The position numbers were made by a program, and so were the translations under genes. Under the pieces are notes generated by a model. It had not been told where the DNA came from and searched no databases. It saw nothing but the letters and a program-made list of their open reading frames with translations. This document shows, in pieces, positions 1-8,781 of a stretch of 64,000 nt of DNA; within the stretch, counting starts at the first letter, position 1, and every line of letters starts with the position of its first letter. The DNA lies in contig NZ_JAGPYN010000001.1 of the NCBI RefSeq assembly GCF_018069805.1, positions 1 through 64,000 of the forward strand, in the 5' to 3' direction. Source of the stretch: Pseudoalteromonas ostreae (GTDB lineage: Bacteria; Pseudomonadota; Gammaproteobacteria; Enterobacterales; Alteromonadaceae).

Positions 1-66
1 TTTAGCTATTTAAAGCGCCAAGAGAGCGAGTCGCAAGAGCAGCTCTTTGTTCAAAACGTGATTTAA
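1..66 (+). CDS. C-terminal tail of an upstream gene (partial)
   Basis: Frame 1 is open from the first base and stops with TAA at 64-66, giving 21 residues rich in Gln, Glu and Ser (ending LFVQNVI). A hairpin begins immediately after the stop and the next gene faces it, which fits the end of a rightward gene. The product cannot be named from so short a tail, and chance openness over 63 bases is possible. Confidence 0.4.
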   Translation, partial: FSYLKRQESESQEQLFVQNVI

Positions 67-98
67 AAAAGCCGCAGTGTATTAACCACCACGGCTTT
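64..98 (-). terminator. Intrinsic terminator of the first TonB receptor gene
   Basis: AAAGCCG (68-74) pairs with CGGCTTT (92-98). Read on the minus strand, the second arm runs into a T tract (complement of the A run at 65-70). It lies 26 bases past the receptor stop codon. It may also end the rightward gene that stops at 66. Confidence 0.7.
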
Positions 99-123
99 GG
101 GTATTGATCCAGGGAGATGGGGG

Positions 124-2394
124 TTAGAATTCGTAGCTTACGCTTAAGCGTGTGGTACGAGGCATAATGTAACGGCCATTGGGGGCGTCAGCATTACGTG
201 GGTCGCCTTCGGTAATACCTTGCTCGTTGGTTAAGTTATCAATTGCTAATTGCAGTTTGATCCCTTCCATTGGCTCAAGGATAAAACCTAAGTCAACTTT
301 TTCGTAGCCATCAAGTGTCACGGTGTTTTCATTATTACCAAAGCGGTCATCCACTGCTGACAAAGTACCATAGAGTGTGGCGTACATGCCGTCGACTTCA
401 AAGTCATAGCTTGGTGTTACGCGTACTTGCCATTTAGGTTGGCGCTGTGCTTCTTTGCCTTTATTTTTTGGACTTTTCGTGATTTCTGTTTGTTGTAATG
501 TAGTATTTAAATTAACAGAAAAGCCAGATTCATGATTAAAGTTGTAATCAAGTTCAACACCATACGCTTCGTTGGTTAAGATTTCAGCGGGCACGTCTGG
601 GCGACTTACAAAGGTATCGCCTTTGACTTCGTTGGTAAATAAAGTGGCAAAAAAGTCAGTGCTTTGAGTGATCAGTTTATAGCCAAGTTCAGCTTGAGTG
701 ACTTCTTTAATGAGTTTCTCGCCGTCTTGGTGGTATGCGACGTAGTTATCTCTAAAATCATCGAAGTATGGCATTTTATAACCACGGTTAACGCGAGCAA
801 ATACGCCCATGTCATCATTAATTGAATAGTTTAAACCGGTTGTCCATGAGGTTTTACTCTCATCGTAATCAACGGTTTTATTGATAATACCGTCAAGGCC
901 TTCATCAACACTGTACTGTACATCATGGCTTTCATAACGTAGTCCACCGTCAAGAGTGAGATCTTGGCTTAGCTTGTACTGTGCCGTGGTATAAAAAGCA
1001 TTAGTGCGTGCATCACCTGATGAATTAATGTCGTAGTTAAAGTCACAGCCTTCGGCGCTTTCATTACAAGTAATATCATTGAGCATTTCACCACCCGCTT
1101 CAAGAACATGATAGGCCGTATTGCCTAAGCTCCACCAGTCGTTGGCAGAGGTGCTTGCAGTGTAATAGCCGACAGCAACAGAGAGGTCTTCAAATTGCTT
1201 TGAAAATGCTAAATCATTAGTAAATGAACTAATTTCTTTGAGTACCACCCAACGACCCACTTGTTGTACGGGTGTATCACTGTCATAAGTTGTGCCTGTC
1301 GCGGCGCCTGTTGCAGACTGACCATTATCAGCCACTTCACCTAGTGTTGTTGCGGAGCCTGCGGGCACTAAACCAAGTGTATTAGCATCGCCTTTGGTGA
1401 TATTAAAGCGGTCTGAAAAACTCCAGCCATTGTCAAATTCAAGTTTAATACTACCGCCAGATACATGGCCATTCCAACCGCGGCCATCGCCAATATCCAC
1501 TTGGTGCGCGTCATTATTTGGCCCGGTATAAATGGTCGCTTGGCGGTTTAGTGTGCCAAGTTGGGTATACTCAGCATCAATGCCATTAACATTGAGTGGG
1601 GTTGGTAAGTACCATGCGCCATGATCGTCTGTTTGGCGAGTGTAGAAATTCATTTCACCGTTATCGAGTTCTTTGGTGATATTAACCGTAAACTGGCTGC
1701 CTTTCTCAGAGGTAAAGCCTGCATCACGAATACCTGGTGAGCTTTTTACATAGCCGCCTACCATAAAATATAAGTCGTCGCTGATTTCGCCACTTAAAAC
1801 AGCATCAACACGTTGCAAATCGTAATCAGAGGTGGTGTATTTAAATAAGCCTTGGGTATCTTCGCTGCCACGCTTTAATCTAAAGTTGGTTGTTAAACCA
1901 GGCTGACCATTGGATAGCACAGGATTAGGACCACCACGCAGTGCTTCCATTGTTTCAATGGTTTCGTCAATTCTAAACAACGATGAGTTTTCTAAAAACG
2001 ATAGTGTTGGGGCTGGGTAAACCGGCGACCCTTCAAGGCTTAGGGTTAAAAATGGCGCATCACCACCACCAGGAAAACCACGCACAAATACGTTGGCACC
2101 AGACTCACCGCCAGAGCTTTCAACCCACACACCGGGCACAGCTTTAAATAAGTCCGCAGTACTTTTTGGTGATAGTTTAATTATTTGCTCAGCATCAATA
2201 TTTGTCACAGCATAGCTGGCATCAATTTTACGAACGCCCATACCTGCAGGTGTACCAGAAACCACAATGCGTTCAACTTTTTTATCAGTGGTTGTTTGCG
2301 GGCTTGTTGCTGGTTGATCTGCAAGCACGGTTTGACTGGATAGCGCTAAAATAATAGCGCAAGCAAGTTTGCTTGGTGTGTGTGTTGTTGTCAT
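124..2394 (-). CDS. TonB-dependent outer-membrane receptor, probably for trehalose or a related glucoside
   Basis: This is a 756-residue outer-membrane active transporter that takes up its ligand with TonB-ExbBD energy. Visible parts are a signal peptide ending near ALSSQTVLA, a TonB-box-like ERIVVSG near residue 42, a plug domain (about 55-180, with VFVRGFPGGG and the LRGGPNPVLSNGQPG loop) and a 22-strand barrel region ending in an aromatic residue (SVSYEF). It is divergent from a LacI regulator, with a perfect LacI-type palindrome between them. The same palindrome precedes the MFS-trehalase operon, so the substrate is inferred from that regulon, not from the receptor itself. The family call is secure; trehalose is inference. 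Confidence 0.9.
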   Translation of the reverse strand: MTTTHTPSKLACAIILALSSQTVLADQPATSPQTTTDKKVERIVVSGTPAGMGVRKIDASYAVTNIDAEQIIKLSPKSTADLFKAVPGVWVESSGGESGANVFVRGFPGGGDAPFLTLSLEGSPVYPAPTLSFLENSSLFRIDETIETMEALRGGPNPVLSNGQPGLTTNFRLKRGSEDTQGLFKYTTSDYDLQRVDAVLSGEISDDLYFMVGGYVKSSPGIRDAGFTSEKGSQFTVNITKELDNGEMNFYTRQTDDHGAWYLPTPLNVNGIDAEYTQLGTLNRQATIYTGPNNDAHQVDIGDGRGWNGHVSGGSIKLEFDNGWSFSDRFNITKGDANTLGLVPAGSATTLGEVADNGQSATGAATGTTYDSDTPVQQVGRWVVLKEISSFTNDLAFSKQFEDLSVAVGYYTASTSANDWWSLGNTAYHVLEAGGEMLNDITCNESAEGCDFNYDINSSGDARTNAFYTTAQYKLSQDLTLDGGLRYESHDVQYSVDEGLDGIINKTVDYDESKTSWTTGLNYSINDDMGVFARVNRGYKMPYFDDFRDNYVAYHQDGEKLIKEVTQAELGYKLITQSTDFFATLFTNEVKGDTFVSRPDVPAEILTNEAYGVELDYNFNHESGFSVNLNTTLQQTEITKSPKNKGKEAQRQPKWQVRVTPSYDFEVDGMYATLYGTLSAVDDRFGNNENTVTLDGYEKVDLGFILEPMEGIKLQLAIDNLTNEQGITEGDPRNADAPNGRYIMPRTTRLSVSYEF

Positions 2395-2501
2395 GTTGGT
2401 ATTCCCATTTTTTGTTCGTTATTTAAAAAACTATAAATAACAAAGCGCTAACTAATTTAATGAAATGTTAATGCTGTGTTCTTTTAAACCTTAGAACTTT
2501 A

Positions 2502-2515
2502 TGCAAACGTTTGCA
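2502..2515. promoter_or_regulatory. LacI-family operator between receptor and regulator
   Basis: Perfect 14-bp palindrome TGCAAACGTTTGCA with the central CG typical of LacI-family sites. It lies about 107 bases upstream of the receptor start in the divergent region, and the same core recurs at 3696-3709 before the permease gene. Confidence 0.85.
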
Positions 2516-2650
2516 ATTATTTTTTTAACTTTCTGTATTATTTTTATACACGGTTATGTTTATGACTAAATTTAGGGCTTGGCGCAGCCTAATTTTAATA
2601 ATGATGGTATATTGCAACTTCACGATTTAAGGAAGGCTTCGTACTTAGCA

Positions 2651-3658
2651 ATGAATACCAAACAACTAAAGTTAGCGGATCTAGCCAAGCTTGCTGGAGT
2701 ATCAACCTCGACTGTTTCTCGTGCGTTAAATGATAACCCATTGATAAAAAAAGAAACTAGAGATAAATTAAAGCTGTTAGCAAAGCAACATAACTTCAGT
2801 TTAAATACGGCTGCGAGCCGCCTTCGCTCACAAAAAACCAATGTTGTAGCAGTGATCATAAATTTCGACAGTGGCACTGAGCAATCAATTAACGACCCTT
2901 TTTTGCTTAAGGTAGTCGGAGAGATAAACCTCGCGTTGAATAAACAAGGGCTAGAACTTCTGCTCTCAAACTCATTTATGGCCGGTGATGACTGGGCTAA
3001 TTACTTTATCAATAGCCGTCGGGCTGATGGCATTATTGTGGTTGGGCAAGGCAAAGATCCGGCAAACATTGAAGCCGCCGCTAATGCAGGCGTGCCCTTA
3101 GTTGTTTGGGGTGACCCAAAAACTCCCAGTAATTATCCCATTGTAGGCAGTGATAATTTTGTTGGGGGTCGTCTTGCAACTGAACACTTATTAGCAGGTG
3201 GCGCTAAAAATATTGTATTTTTGGGAGACCCAGGACATGCTGAAATTGGCGAACGTTACCGTGGTTATTTAGCGGCTCTAAATACGGCTAACGCTATAGC
3301 ACACGTAGTGTCTATCGATATTACTAGTAGCGCAGCATACCATGGGATCAACCAATTACTAGTCGCGAAAGGTTTATGTTTCGACGGCATTATGGCGTGC
3401 AGCGATATGGTGGCACTAGGCGCTATGAAAGCGTTAAAAGAGCGCTATATCAGTATTCCTAACGATGTTGCGTTAGTTGGTTTTGATGATATTGCCATGG
3501 CAGATGTGAGTCACCCATCACTTTCGAGCATTAAACAAAACACTCAGCGAGCCTCAGTATTACTGGTTGAAAAATTATTAGCGCAGTTACAAGGTCAGTC
3601 AGCTGAATCACAAGTTGTTGAAATAGAATTAATTAATCGTCAATCTAGCAAAGGATAA
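2651..3658 (+). CDS. LacI-family transcriptional regulator of the trehalose-type locus
   Basis: A 335-residue DNA-binding sugar sensor. The N-terminal helix-turn-helix is clear (LADLAKLAGVSTSTVSRALN, with the VSRAL hinge-helix signature), followed by a periplasmic-binding-protein-like effector domain (about 60-330) ending with VGFDDIAMADVSHPSLSSI, typical of the family. I chose the ATG at 2651 because the HTH begins right after it and AAGGAAGG lies upstream. A TTG 24 codons earlier keeps the frame open but adds residues atypical for the family. It sits between its two likely targets, each with the same palindrome, so it probably represses both until the sugar or its derivative binds. Confidence 0.9.
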   Translation: MNTKQLKLADLAKLAGVSTSTVSRALNDNPLIKKETRDKLKLLAKQHNFSLNTAASRLRSQKTNVVAVIINFDSGTEQSINDPFLLKVVGEINLALNKQGLELLLSNSFMAGDDWANYFINSRRADGIIVVGQGKDPANIEAAANAGVPLVVWGDPKTPSNYPIVGSDNFVGGRLATEHLLAGGAKNIVFLGDPGHAEIGERYRGYLAALNTANAIAHVVSIDITSSAAYHGINQLLVAKGLCFDGIMACSDMVALGAMKALKERYISIPNDVALVGFDDIAMADVSHPSLSSIKQNTQRASVLLVEKLLAQLQGQSAESQVVEIELINRQSSKG

Positions 3659-3691
3659 TCTGTATGGCGAGTTAACTCAATTTTGAAATTT

Positions 3692-3713
3692 AAAATGCAA
3701 ACGTTTGCATTTT
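3692..3713. promoter_or_regulatory. LacI-family operator of the permease-trehalase operon
   Basis: A perfect 22-bp palindrome built on the core TGCAAACGTTTGCA (3696-3709), flanked by AAAA and TTTT. It lies 48 bases before the permease ATG and directly after the regulator gene. It shares its 14-bp core with 2502-2515. Confidence 0.88.
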
Positions 3714-3761
3714 ATTTTGCGCTACACTATGCTAAAAGAAATCAACATCAGGTTAACGTGC

Positions 3762-5012
3762 ATGAACCCAATAAGAATAACCATAGCGTTGGCTTGTAGC
3801 TATTTCGTGTTCGCTATTTTACTCAATAGTGTTGGCACCGTAATTTTACAAGCCATCAATAGTTTTGACATAACAAAAACGCAAGCTTCTGTTTTAGAAG
3901 GCTATAAAGACCTTACCATAGCAATAGTTTCTTTTATTGTTGCATCATTTATTCCACGACTTGGCTATAAGCTGGCCATGCTTGTAGCGTTGGGGTTGGT
4001 TGCCTTAATGTGCTTGTTAATGCCCTCAATTGCACAGTTTTATGCGTTCAAAGTATTGTTTGCTGTGATTGGTTGCAGCTTTGCGATTATGAAAGTATCC
4101 GTTTACTCGGTTATTGGCCAAGTCACTGATAACGCCAATCAGCACTCAGCATTGCTTAACACCATTGAAGGTATTTTTATGCTTGGGGTGTTATCTGGCT
4201 ATTGGGTGTTCTCATGGTTTATTGATAGTAGTAATGCGCAAAATACAGCATGGTTGAACGTGTATTATTTGCTGGCTGTGTTAGCGGGTATGGCTTTTAT
4301 TACAGTGCTTATAGCGCCAATAAAAGTACCGAAAAAAGCAACGTTACGTACGAGTCAATTAGCTGCTTTTATTGACATGCTAACACTCACTTATAAACCT
4401 TTAGTGGTTATATTTATTATCAGTGCATTTTTATATGTGTTGATTGAGCAAGGGGTAGGGACTTGGTTACCTACTTTTAATAATCAAGTACTTAAGTTGC
4501 CAGTTGATATTAGTATTCAACTGGCCAGTGTGTTTGCCGCAGCACTGGCGCTAGGTAGACTAGTGGCGGGGCAGATATTACGCGTGATTGGCTGGTATAG
4601 TTTGTTGTTAAGTTGCTTAGTTGCTATGGGTGTGCTGGTGCTACTGGTTTTGCCGCTGACTCATGAAATTGATGGCAGCCAAGTGACGAGTGTATTTGAT
4701 GTCCCTTTTGCAGCATACATGCTGCCGCTCATTGGCTTTTTTATGGCTCCTCTTTACCCATTGCTTAACTCTGTGATGCTCAGTGCGTTAGCCGTTCACC
4801 AGCAGGCAGCTATGACCGGACTTATCGTGGTTTTTTCAGCATTAGGTGGCACCACTGGTTCAGTAATCACCGGTTTCATCTTTGATAAATTTAGTGGCCA
4901 ACATGCTTTTTATCTTACCTTGATCCCAATTGGCTTGTTGTTGATCAGCGTAACTTTATTTAAAAAAATGACAGTAAACTTAGGCGCAGTGCCAGAAAAA
5001 GGAACGATATGA
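3762..5012 (+). CDS. MFS sugar permease, probably trehalose uptake
   Basis: A 416-residue inner-membrane protein of the major facilitator superfamily with about 12 hydrophobic segments, starting MNPIRITIALACSYFVFAIL. It is like the permeases that accompany TonB receptors in marine sugar loci. The ATG at 3762 is preferred: the longer in-frame extension begins inside the operator palindrome. Its stop overlaps the trehalase start by four bases (ATGA at 5009-5012), so the two are translationally coupled. The substrate is inferred from that coupling. Confidence 0.87.
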   Translation: MNPIRITIALACSYFVFAILLNSVGTVILQAINSFDITKTQASVLEGYKDLTIAIVSFIVASFIPRLGYKLAMLVALGLVALMCLLMPSIAQFYAFKVLFAVIGCSFAIMKVSVYSVIGQVTDNANQHSALLNTIEGIFMLGVLSGYWVFSWFIDSSNAQNTAWLNVYYLLAVLAGMAFITVLIAPIKVPKKATLRTSQLAAFIDMLTLTYKPLVVIFIISAFLYVLIEQGVGTWLPTFNNQVLKLPVDISIQLASVFAAALALGRLVAGQILRVIGWYSLLLSCLVAMGVLVLLVLPLTHEIDGSQVTSVFDVPFAAYMLPLIGFFMAPLYPLLNSVMLSALAVHQQAAMTGLIVVFSALGGTTGSVITGFIFDKFSGQHAFYLTLIPIGLLLISVTLFKKMTVNLGAVPEKGTI

Positions 5013-6505
5013 ATTTTGTAAATAGCCAATTATTTTTAGATGTGCAACTGGCGGCTATATTTAGTGACAGTAAAACGTTTGCTGATGCGATTGCTAATGA
5101 TAGTTGGCAGTTAGCATGCGACCTTTACTTACGCGTTAAACCACTTACTACACCACAGTTAACAGAATTTGTAGCACAGCATTTTACGTTTGAATCAACA
5201 CAGCTCCCAACTCAGCAAAGCAACAGCGATAGTGTGCAAAGCTATATTGCCAATTTATGGCCGTATTTGCATCGCAATGCAGACACAGCTAAAGCCAGCT
5301 CTTTATTACCACTTAAGCACAGCTACATAGTACCGGGTGGGCGCTTTCAAGAAATATATTATTGGGATAGTTATTTCACTGCGTTAGGTTTGCAAGATAT
5401 TGGCGATATAGACAGTATCGAAGCCATGCTTGCTAATTTTATTGATCTGCAAAATCGTAATGGTTGTATTCCTAATGGTAACCGCAGTTACTATAGTTCT
5501 CGCTCGCAGCCTCCTATTCTAGCGCTGATGGTTGATTTAATTTGGCAAGCAAAATACTGTAAAAATAGTGACTTTGCATGGTTAACTGATTGCGTTGTTG
5601 CCCTTGAGCAAGAATATACATTTTGGATGCAGGGGGCAGAGCTACTGAATCAGCAAATATCAAGCCATAAGCGTGTAGTAAAAATGGCAAATGGTGCATT
5701 ACTTAACCGTTATTGGGATGATCAAGCAACACCACGGCCAGAATCATTGCGTGAAGATTTGCATGATGCTTCATTACTCCCTGAACAGCAAAGAGCTAAT
5801 TACTATAGAAATATTAGAGCTGCGTGCGAGTCTGGTTGGGATTTTAGTAGTCGCTGGCTGGGTAATAATAAGCTTACCAGTATTCAAACCACGGATATCA
5901 TTCCTGTGGATCTCAATAGTTTACTTTATTACCTTGAAAAACAGCTGGGTCATTACTTTGCGGTATTAAACAATACAAATAAGCAACAGTATTTTGAGCA
6001 ACAAGCAGCTCAAAGACGTGCGGCAATTAATCAGTATTTATTCAGTACTGATATGGGGTTTTTTGTTGATTTTAATTATCAAAGCCAGCAACAATCTACA
6101 GTGCTGTCGCTTGCCGCCACCGTCCCATTATTTGTCAATTGTGCTAGCGAAGAGCAGGCGGTGTTGGTTAAAAATAAGCTTATGAGTGACTTTTTAAAAG
6201 CAGGCGGATTAGTAACAACCCTCAATGAGACTTCCCAGCAATGGGATAGCCCTAATGGCTGGGCACCACTGCAGTGGTTTGCTGTACACGGATTTCGCCA
6301 GTATGGCTTTGTTGCAGATGCAAACACCATCATGAGCAATTGGTTACAGATGATAGAAAACAGTTTTAAAACCGACCACTGTCTACTCGAAAAATACAAT
6401 GTTTATGAGCCTGAAAATAGAGCTGGAGGTGGCGAGTACAAAGTGCAGCAAGGCTTTGGCTGGACCAATGGAGTTACTTCTCGATTTTATCATTTAATAA
6501 AATAA
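5009..6505 (+). CDS. treF: Cytoplasmic trehalase (GH37)
   Basis: Hydrolyses trehalose to two glucose molecules. Both GH37 signatures are present: PGGRFQEIYYWDSY from residue 109, and QWDSPNGWAP near 411. There is also an SGWDFSSRW segment near 275 that should carry the catalytic acid Asp, an EKYNV motif, and the C-terminal glycine-rich GGGEY loop. At 498 residues it has no signal peptide, so it acts in the cytoplasm after uptake by the coupled permease. The last 81 bases of the gene and stop region recur exactly in a decayed copy at 8510-8590. The symbol treF is used by analogy to the cytoplasmic enzyme of Escherichia coli. Confidence 0.93.
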   Translation: MNFVNSQLFLDVQLAAIFSDSKTFADAIANDSWQLACDLYLRVKPLTTPQLTEFVAQHFTFESTQLPTQQSNSDSVQSYIANLWPYLHRNADTAKASSLLPLKHSYIVPGGRFQEIYYWDSYFTALGLQDIGDIDSIEAMLANFIDLQNRNGCIPNGNRSYYSSRSQPPILALMVDLIWQAKYCKNSDFAWLTDCVVALEQEYTFWMQGAELLNQQISSHKRVVKMANGALLNRYWDDQATPRPESLREDLHDASLLPEQQRANYYRNIRAACESGWDFSSRWLGNNKLTSIQTTDIIPVDLNSLLYYLEKQLGHYFAVLNNTNKQQYFEQQAAQRRAAINQYLFSTDMGFFVDFNYQSQQQSTVLSLAATVPLFVNCASEEQAVLVKNKLMSDFLKAGGLVTTLNETSQQWDSPNGWAPLQWFAVHGFRQYGFVADANTIMSNWLQMIENSFKTDHCLLEKYNVYEPENRAGGGEYKVQQGFGWTNGVTSRFYHLIK

Positions 6506-6836
6506 CGTAATAGCCAAGGATTGGTTTTAAAATTGTTTAGTCGTTATGCATCAGACATCTAAATTTTCATTCTTTTGATAAATCATAGGCAATATAACCC
6601 CCCATCTTTGTTATTAGCATTGAAGATGGGTGTCATTATCTGTCAATTCCCTTGCTAATAGACCTTTACAAAAGAACTAAGAGTGATTGTTACCAGCTAA
6701 TTAGGCAAAGATATATTTGGCGATGTTTCTGCTATCTGTTTAGCGTGCAATATAAGCTTTCATGAGTATATACAAGGTTACGGTCAGCTATATTCATACT
6801 TTGATGTAGTATAAAAGTATGAATAATCCTATGAAT
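6506..6836. other. Intergenic stretch with hairpins, no gene seen
   Basis: Two inverted repeats are visible: CCCATCTT (6601-6608) with AAGATGGG (6623-6630), and an 11-bp stem at 6792-6802 with 6814-6824. Neither is followed by a good T tract, so I do not call them firm terminators; they lie between convergent genes. Bases about 6538-6590 are similar to about 8658-8707, so the trehalase duplication included downstream sequence. Confidence 0.5.
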
Positions 6837-7646
6837 TTAAAAATTACAGGGGATATTGTTAATAATCGCTTGTGATGCAACTTGGCCAAATAATGCCTGC
6901 GTTGTTGCATCCCCTGGTAAGGTATCAGAAAATGTTAATAAATCGGCCGACTTGCCGGTTATGGTTTCATACAACACCAATGAGGAAAGTAACTTACCTA
7001 ATATTGTTGCATGATTCCCGTCAGCCTGATGAATGGTTAACTCAGGCGATATTTCTGATGCTTGATTCCATGCTAACCCTACAGGGGCCACACAACTATG
7101 TTGCTTTTTGGCAATATTTGCATGAATACCGTGTACGTAAACTGCGTCTTGAGGTTCTCCTGCCAATGGGTGTTCAGGGAAAAGAATTGGTGTGGCACCT
7201 ATCTCCTTTGCTCGCTGTATCCAAGTTATAGTGGCATCGACAGGATACAGTACAGACTGGCTTTGAGAGTACTTTTGTCCTTGTAAAATAACATGGGTCC
7301 ATTGTTTATTTTGCATAGTTTCAATAATGCTTTCGTTATTAACGATCGTGTCGAGAAATATCCCAGTGCGAGTGTCAATATTTACCGCTTTATTGGCGTC
7401 ATCATGAGAAAATATTTCTGTTAGTAAAGATTCAATACCGGCTACATGACTATTACCTAGAATTAGAATATTATAATTACTCGATTCTCTGTTATTGGGA
7501 ATTGCTAAATTATCTGTTGATTTTATTGGCTCACTAGTAGCGTCATTTTCAATAGGAATGGCGGCTTCTGATGCAGGAGTTGAACTACCACTACACGCGC
7601 ACAGCATCAATATTACAGAATAAACAATTAGGTGTTTTCTCATCAT
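6837..7646 (-). CDS. SGNH-hydrolase-like lipoprotein
   Basis: A 269-residue lipoprotein: the lipobox LCAC puts the lipidated Cys at 18, followed by a low-complexity linker (about 20-55). A GNSH motif at 64-67 matches block I of SGNH/GDSL hydrolases (nucleophile Ser66), and D209-x-x-H212 in QADGNHATILG matches block V. It is therefore probably an envelope-anchored esterase or acyl/carbohydrate-modifying enzyme; the substrate is unknown. GAGGGA lies just before the tandem ATGATG, so translation may begin at the second Met (7643). It stands alone, convergent with the trehalase operon. Confidence 0.7.
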   Translation of the reverse strand: MMRKHLIVYSVILMLCACSGSSTPASEAAIPIENDATSEPIKSTDNLAIPNNRESSNYNILILGNSHVAGIESLLTEIFSHDDANKAVNIDTRTGIFLDTIVNNESIIETMQNKQWTHVILQGQKYSQSQSVLYPVDATITWIQRAKEIGATPILFPEHPLAGEPQDAVYVHGIHANIAKKQHSCVAPVGLAWNQASEISPELTIHQADGNHATILGKLLSSLVLYETITGKSADLLTFSDTLPGDATTQALFGQVASQAIINNIPCNF

Positions 7647-8039
7647 TCCCTCGATAGTTATTTTTTTAGTGTGAAATTTGGCTTGATGTATCCTATTTTT
7701 TTGCCACTTTATTTAATTTATTATAAAACTCGTCAGTTATGGTTGTCATTTTGCAACTCAATGTGGTGTTTTTTCGCTTCATTATAAACAATGCATAAAC
7801 TTGTACTCATTAAATCAACAGCAAAGATAAAATTATATCGCTGTTAAAATCATTTGATACGGTGTTCCAATTACCTGCAGTGCCTTTAGAAATAGTTTAA
7901 AACAATGCGTTAAAGTCTAAATCTTTTTGTTGAACATTTTCATCATTAGCAACACCGTAAAAACGATGGTGCACTGCAGAAATTCACATTTCATTTACAT
8001 TACCACCAAGTTTGAAGCAAATAAAGTAAATATCTACTC
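7647..8039. other. Intergenic stretch, nothing recognised
   Basis: AT-rich sequence upstream of the lipoprotein gene. It should contain that gene's promoter, but I see no convincing motif, RNA gene or open frame. Bases from about 8040 onward begin to align with the trehalase gene. Confidence 0.4.
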
Positions 8040-8590
8040 CTTGGCTACCGACATTTAATAAACAGATACTGAAACGTCTTGTTGTAGGGCCGTTGGCATG
8101 TGGCTCTTACTTTCGCGTTAAACTACTCACAAGAGCGAAATTAACAGAATTAGTAACGTAGCATTTTTACATTCGCATCAACGAAGCTTCCAGCTAAGCA
8201 AAGGATCACCGAGGCCAGAATCATTGCGTGAAGATTTAAAGTATGCCTAATTACATCCTGAGCACCAACGAGCTAGTTACTATAGAAATATTAGAACCGC
8301 GTGTGATTATGGTTGAGATTTTAGTCGTCGCTGGCTTTGTAATAATAAGCTTATGAGTGACTTTTTAAAACTAGGAAGATTACATCCCTCAATGAGACTT
8401 CCCTGCAATGGGATAGCCACAAATGCTCACTGGTGCTAGAAAGTACTTTTAATACTGACCACTGTCTACTCTAAAAAAGTACAGTTTTTATTGGGCTTTA
8501 AATAGGCTAGAGGTGGCGAGTACAAAGTGCAGCAAGGCTTTGGCTGGACCAATGGAGTTACTTCTCGATTTTATCATTTAATAAAATAAC
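8040..8590 (+). pseudogene. Decayed second copy of the trehalase gene
   Basis: Fragments of the trehalase gene at 5009-6505 occur here in order with large gaps. About 8089-8210 matches about 5100-5215, 8216-8353 matches 5739-5876, 8344-8410 matches 6173-6250, 8440-8475 matches 6361-6395, and 8510-8590 is identical to 6426-6506. Stops and shifts interrupt every frame, so it cannot encode an enzyme. One deletion joins two copies of AATAAGCTTA that are 306 bp apart in the intact gene. The pattern is an old duplication eroded by deletions, with an unexpectedly preserved 3' end. Confidence 0.9.
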
Positions 8591-8781
8591 ATATTAGTAA
8601 TAAAGGGTTGATTTAAATGATATTTCTAATATAAAAGATTGCTTTTAAGCTAGTTGATAGTCAAGCATCTAGACGTCTAAAAAATTTATTTTCTTTATAA
8701 ATCAATAGATTTGGGTTAAATAAGTTGATCATTGGAGTTGTTTTCGGTATTGTAAATAAAATGTTTCATGGAAGAGATGCA

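Noticed and set aside
2579..2650. Upstream TTG as the start of the first LacI gene
   Set aside because: The extra 24 residues are not part of the family and the ATG at 2651 sits right before the HTH.
6601..6630. Hairpin CCCATCTT/AAGATGGG after the trehalase gene as a terminator
   Set aside because: The stem is good but the loop is 14 bases and no T tract follows on either strand; mentioned only within the intergenic entry.
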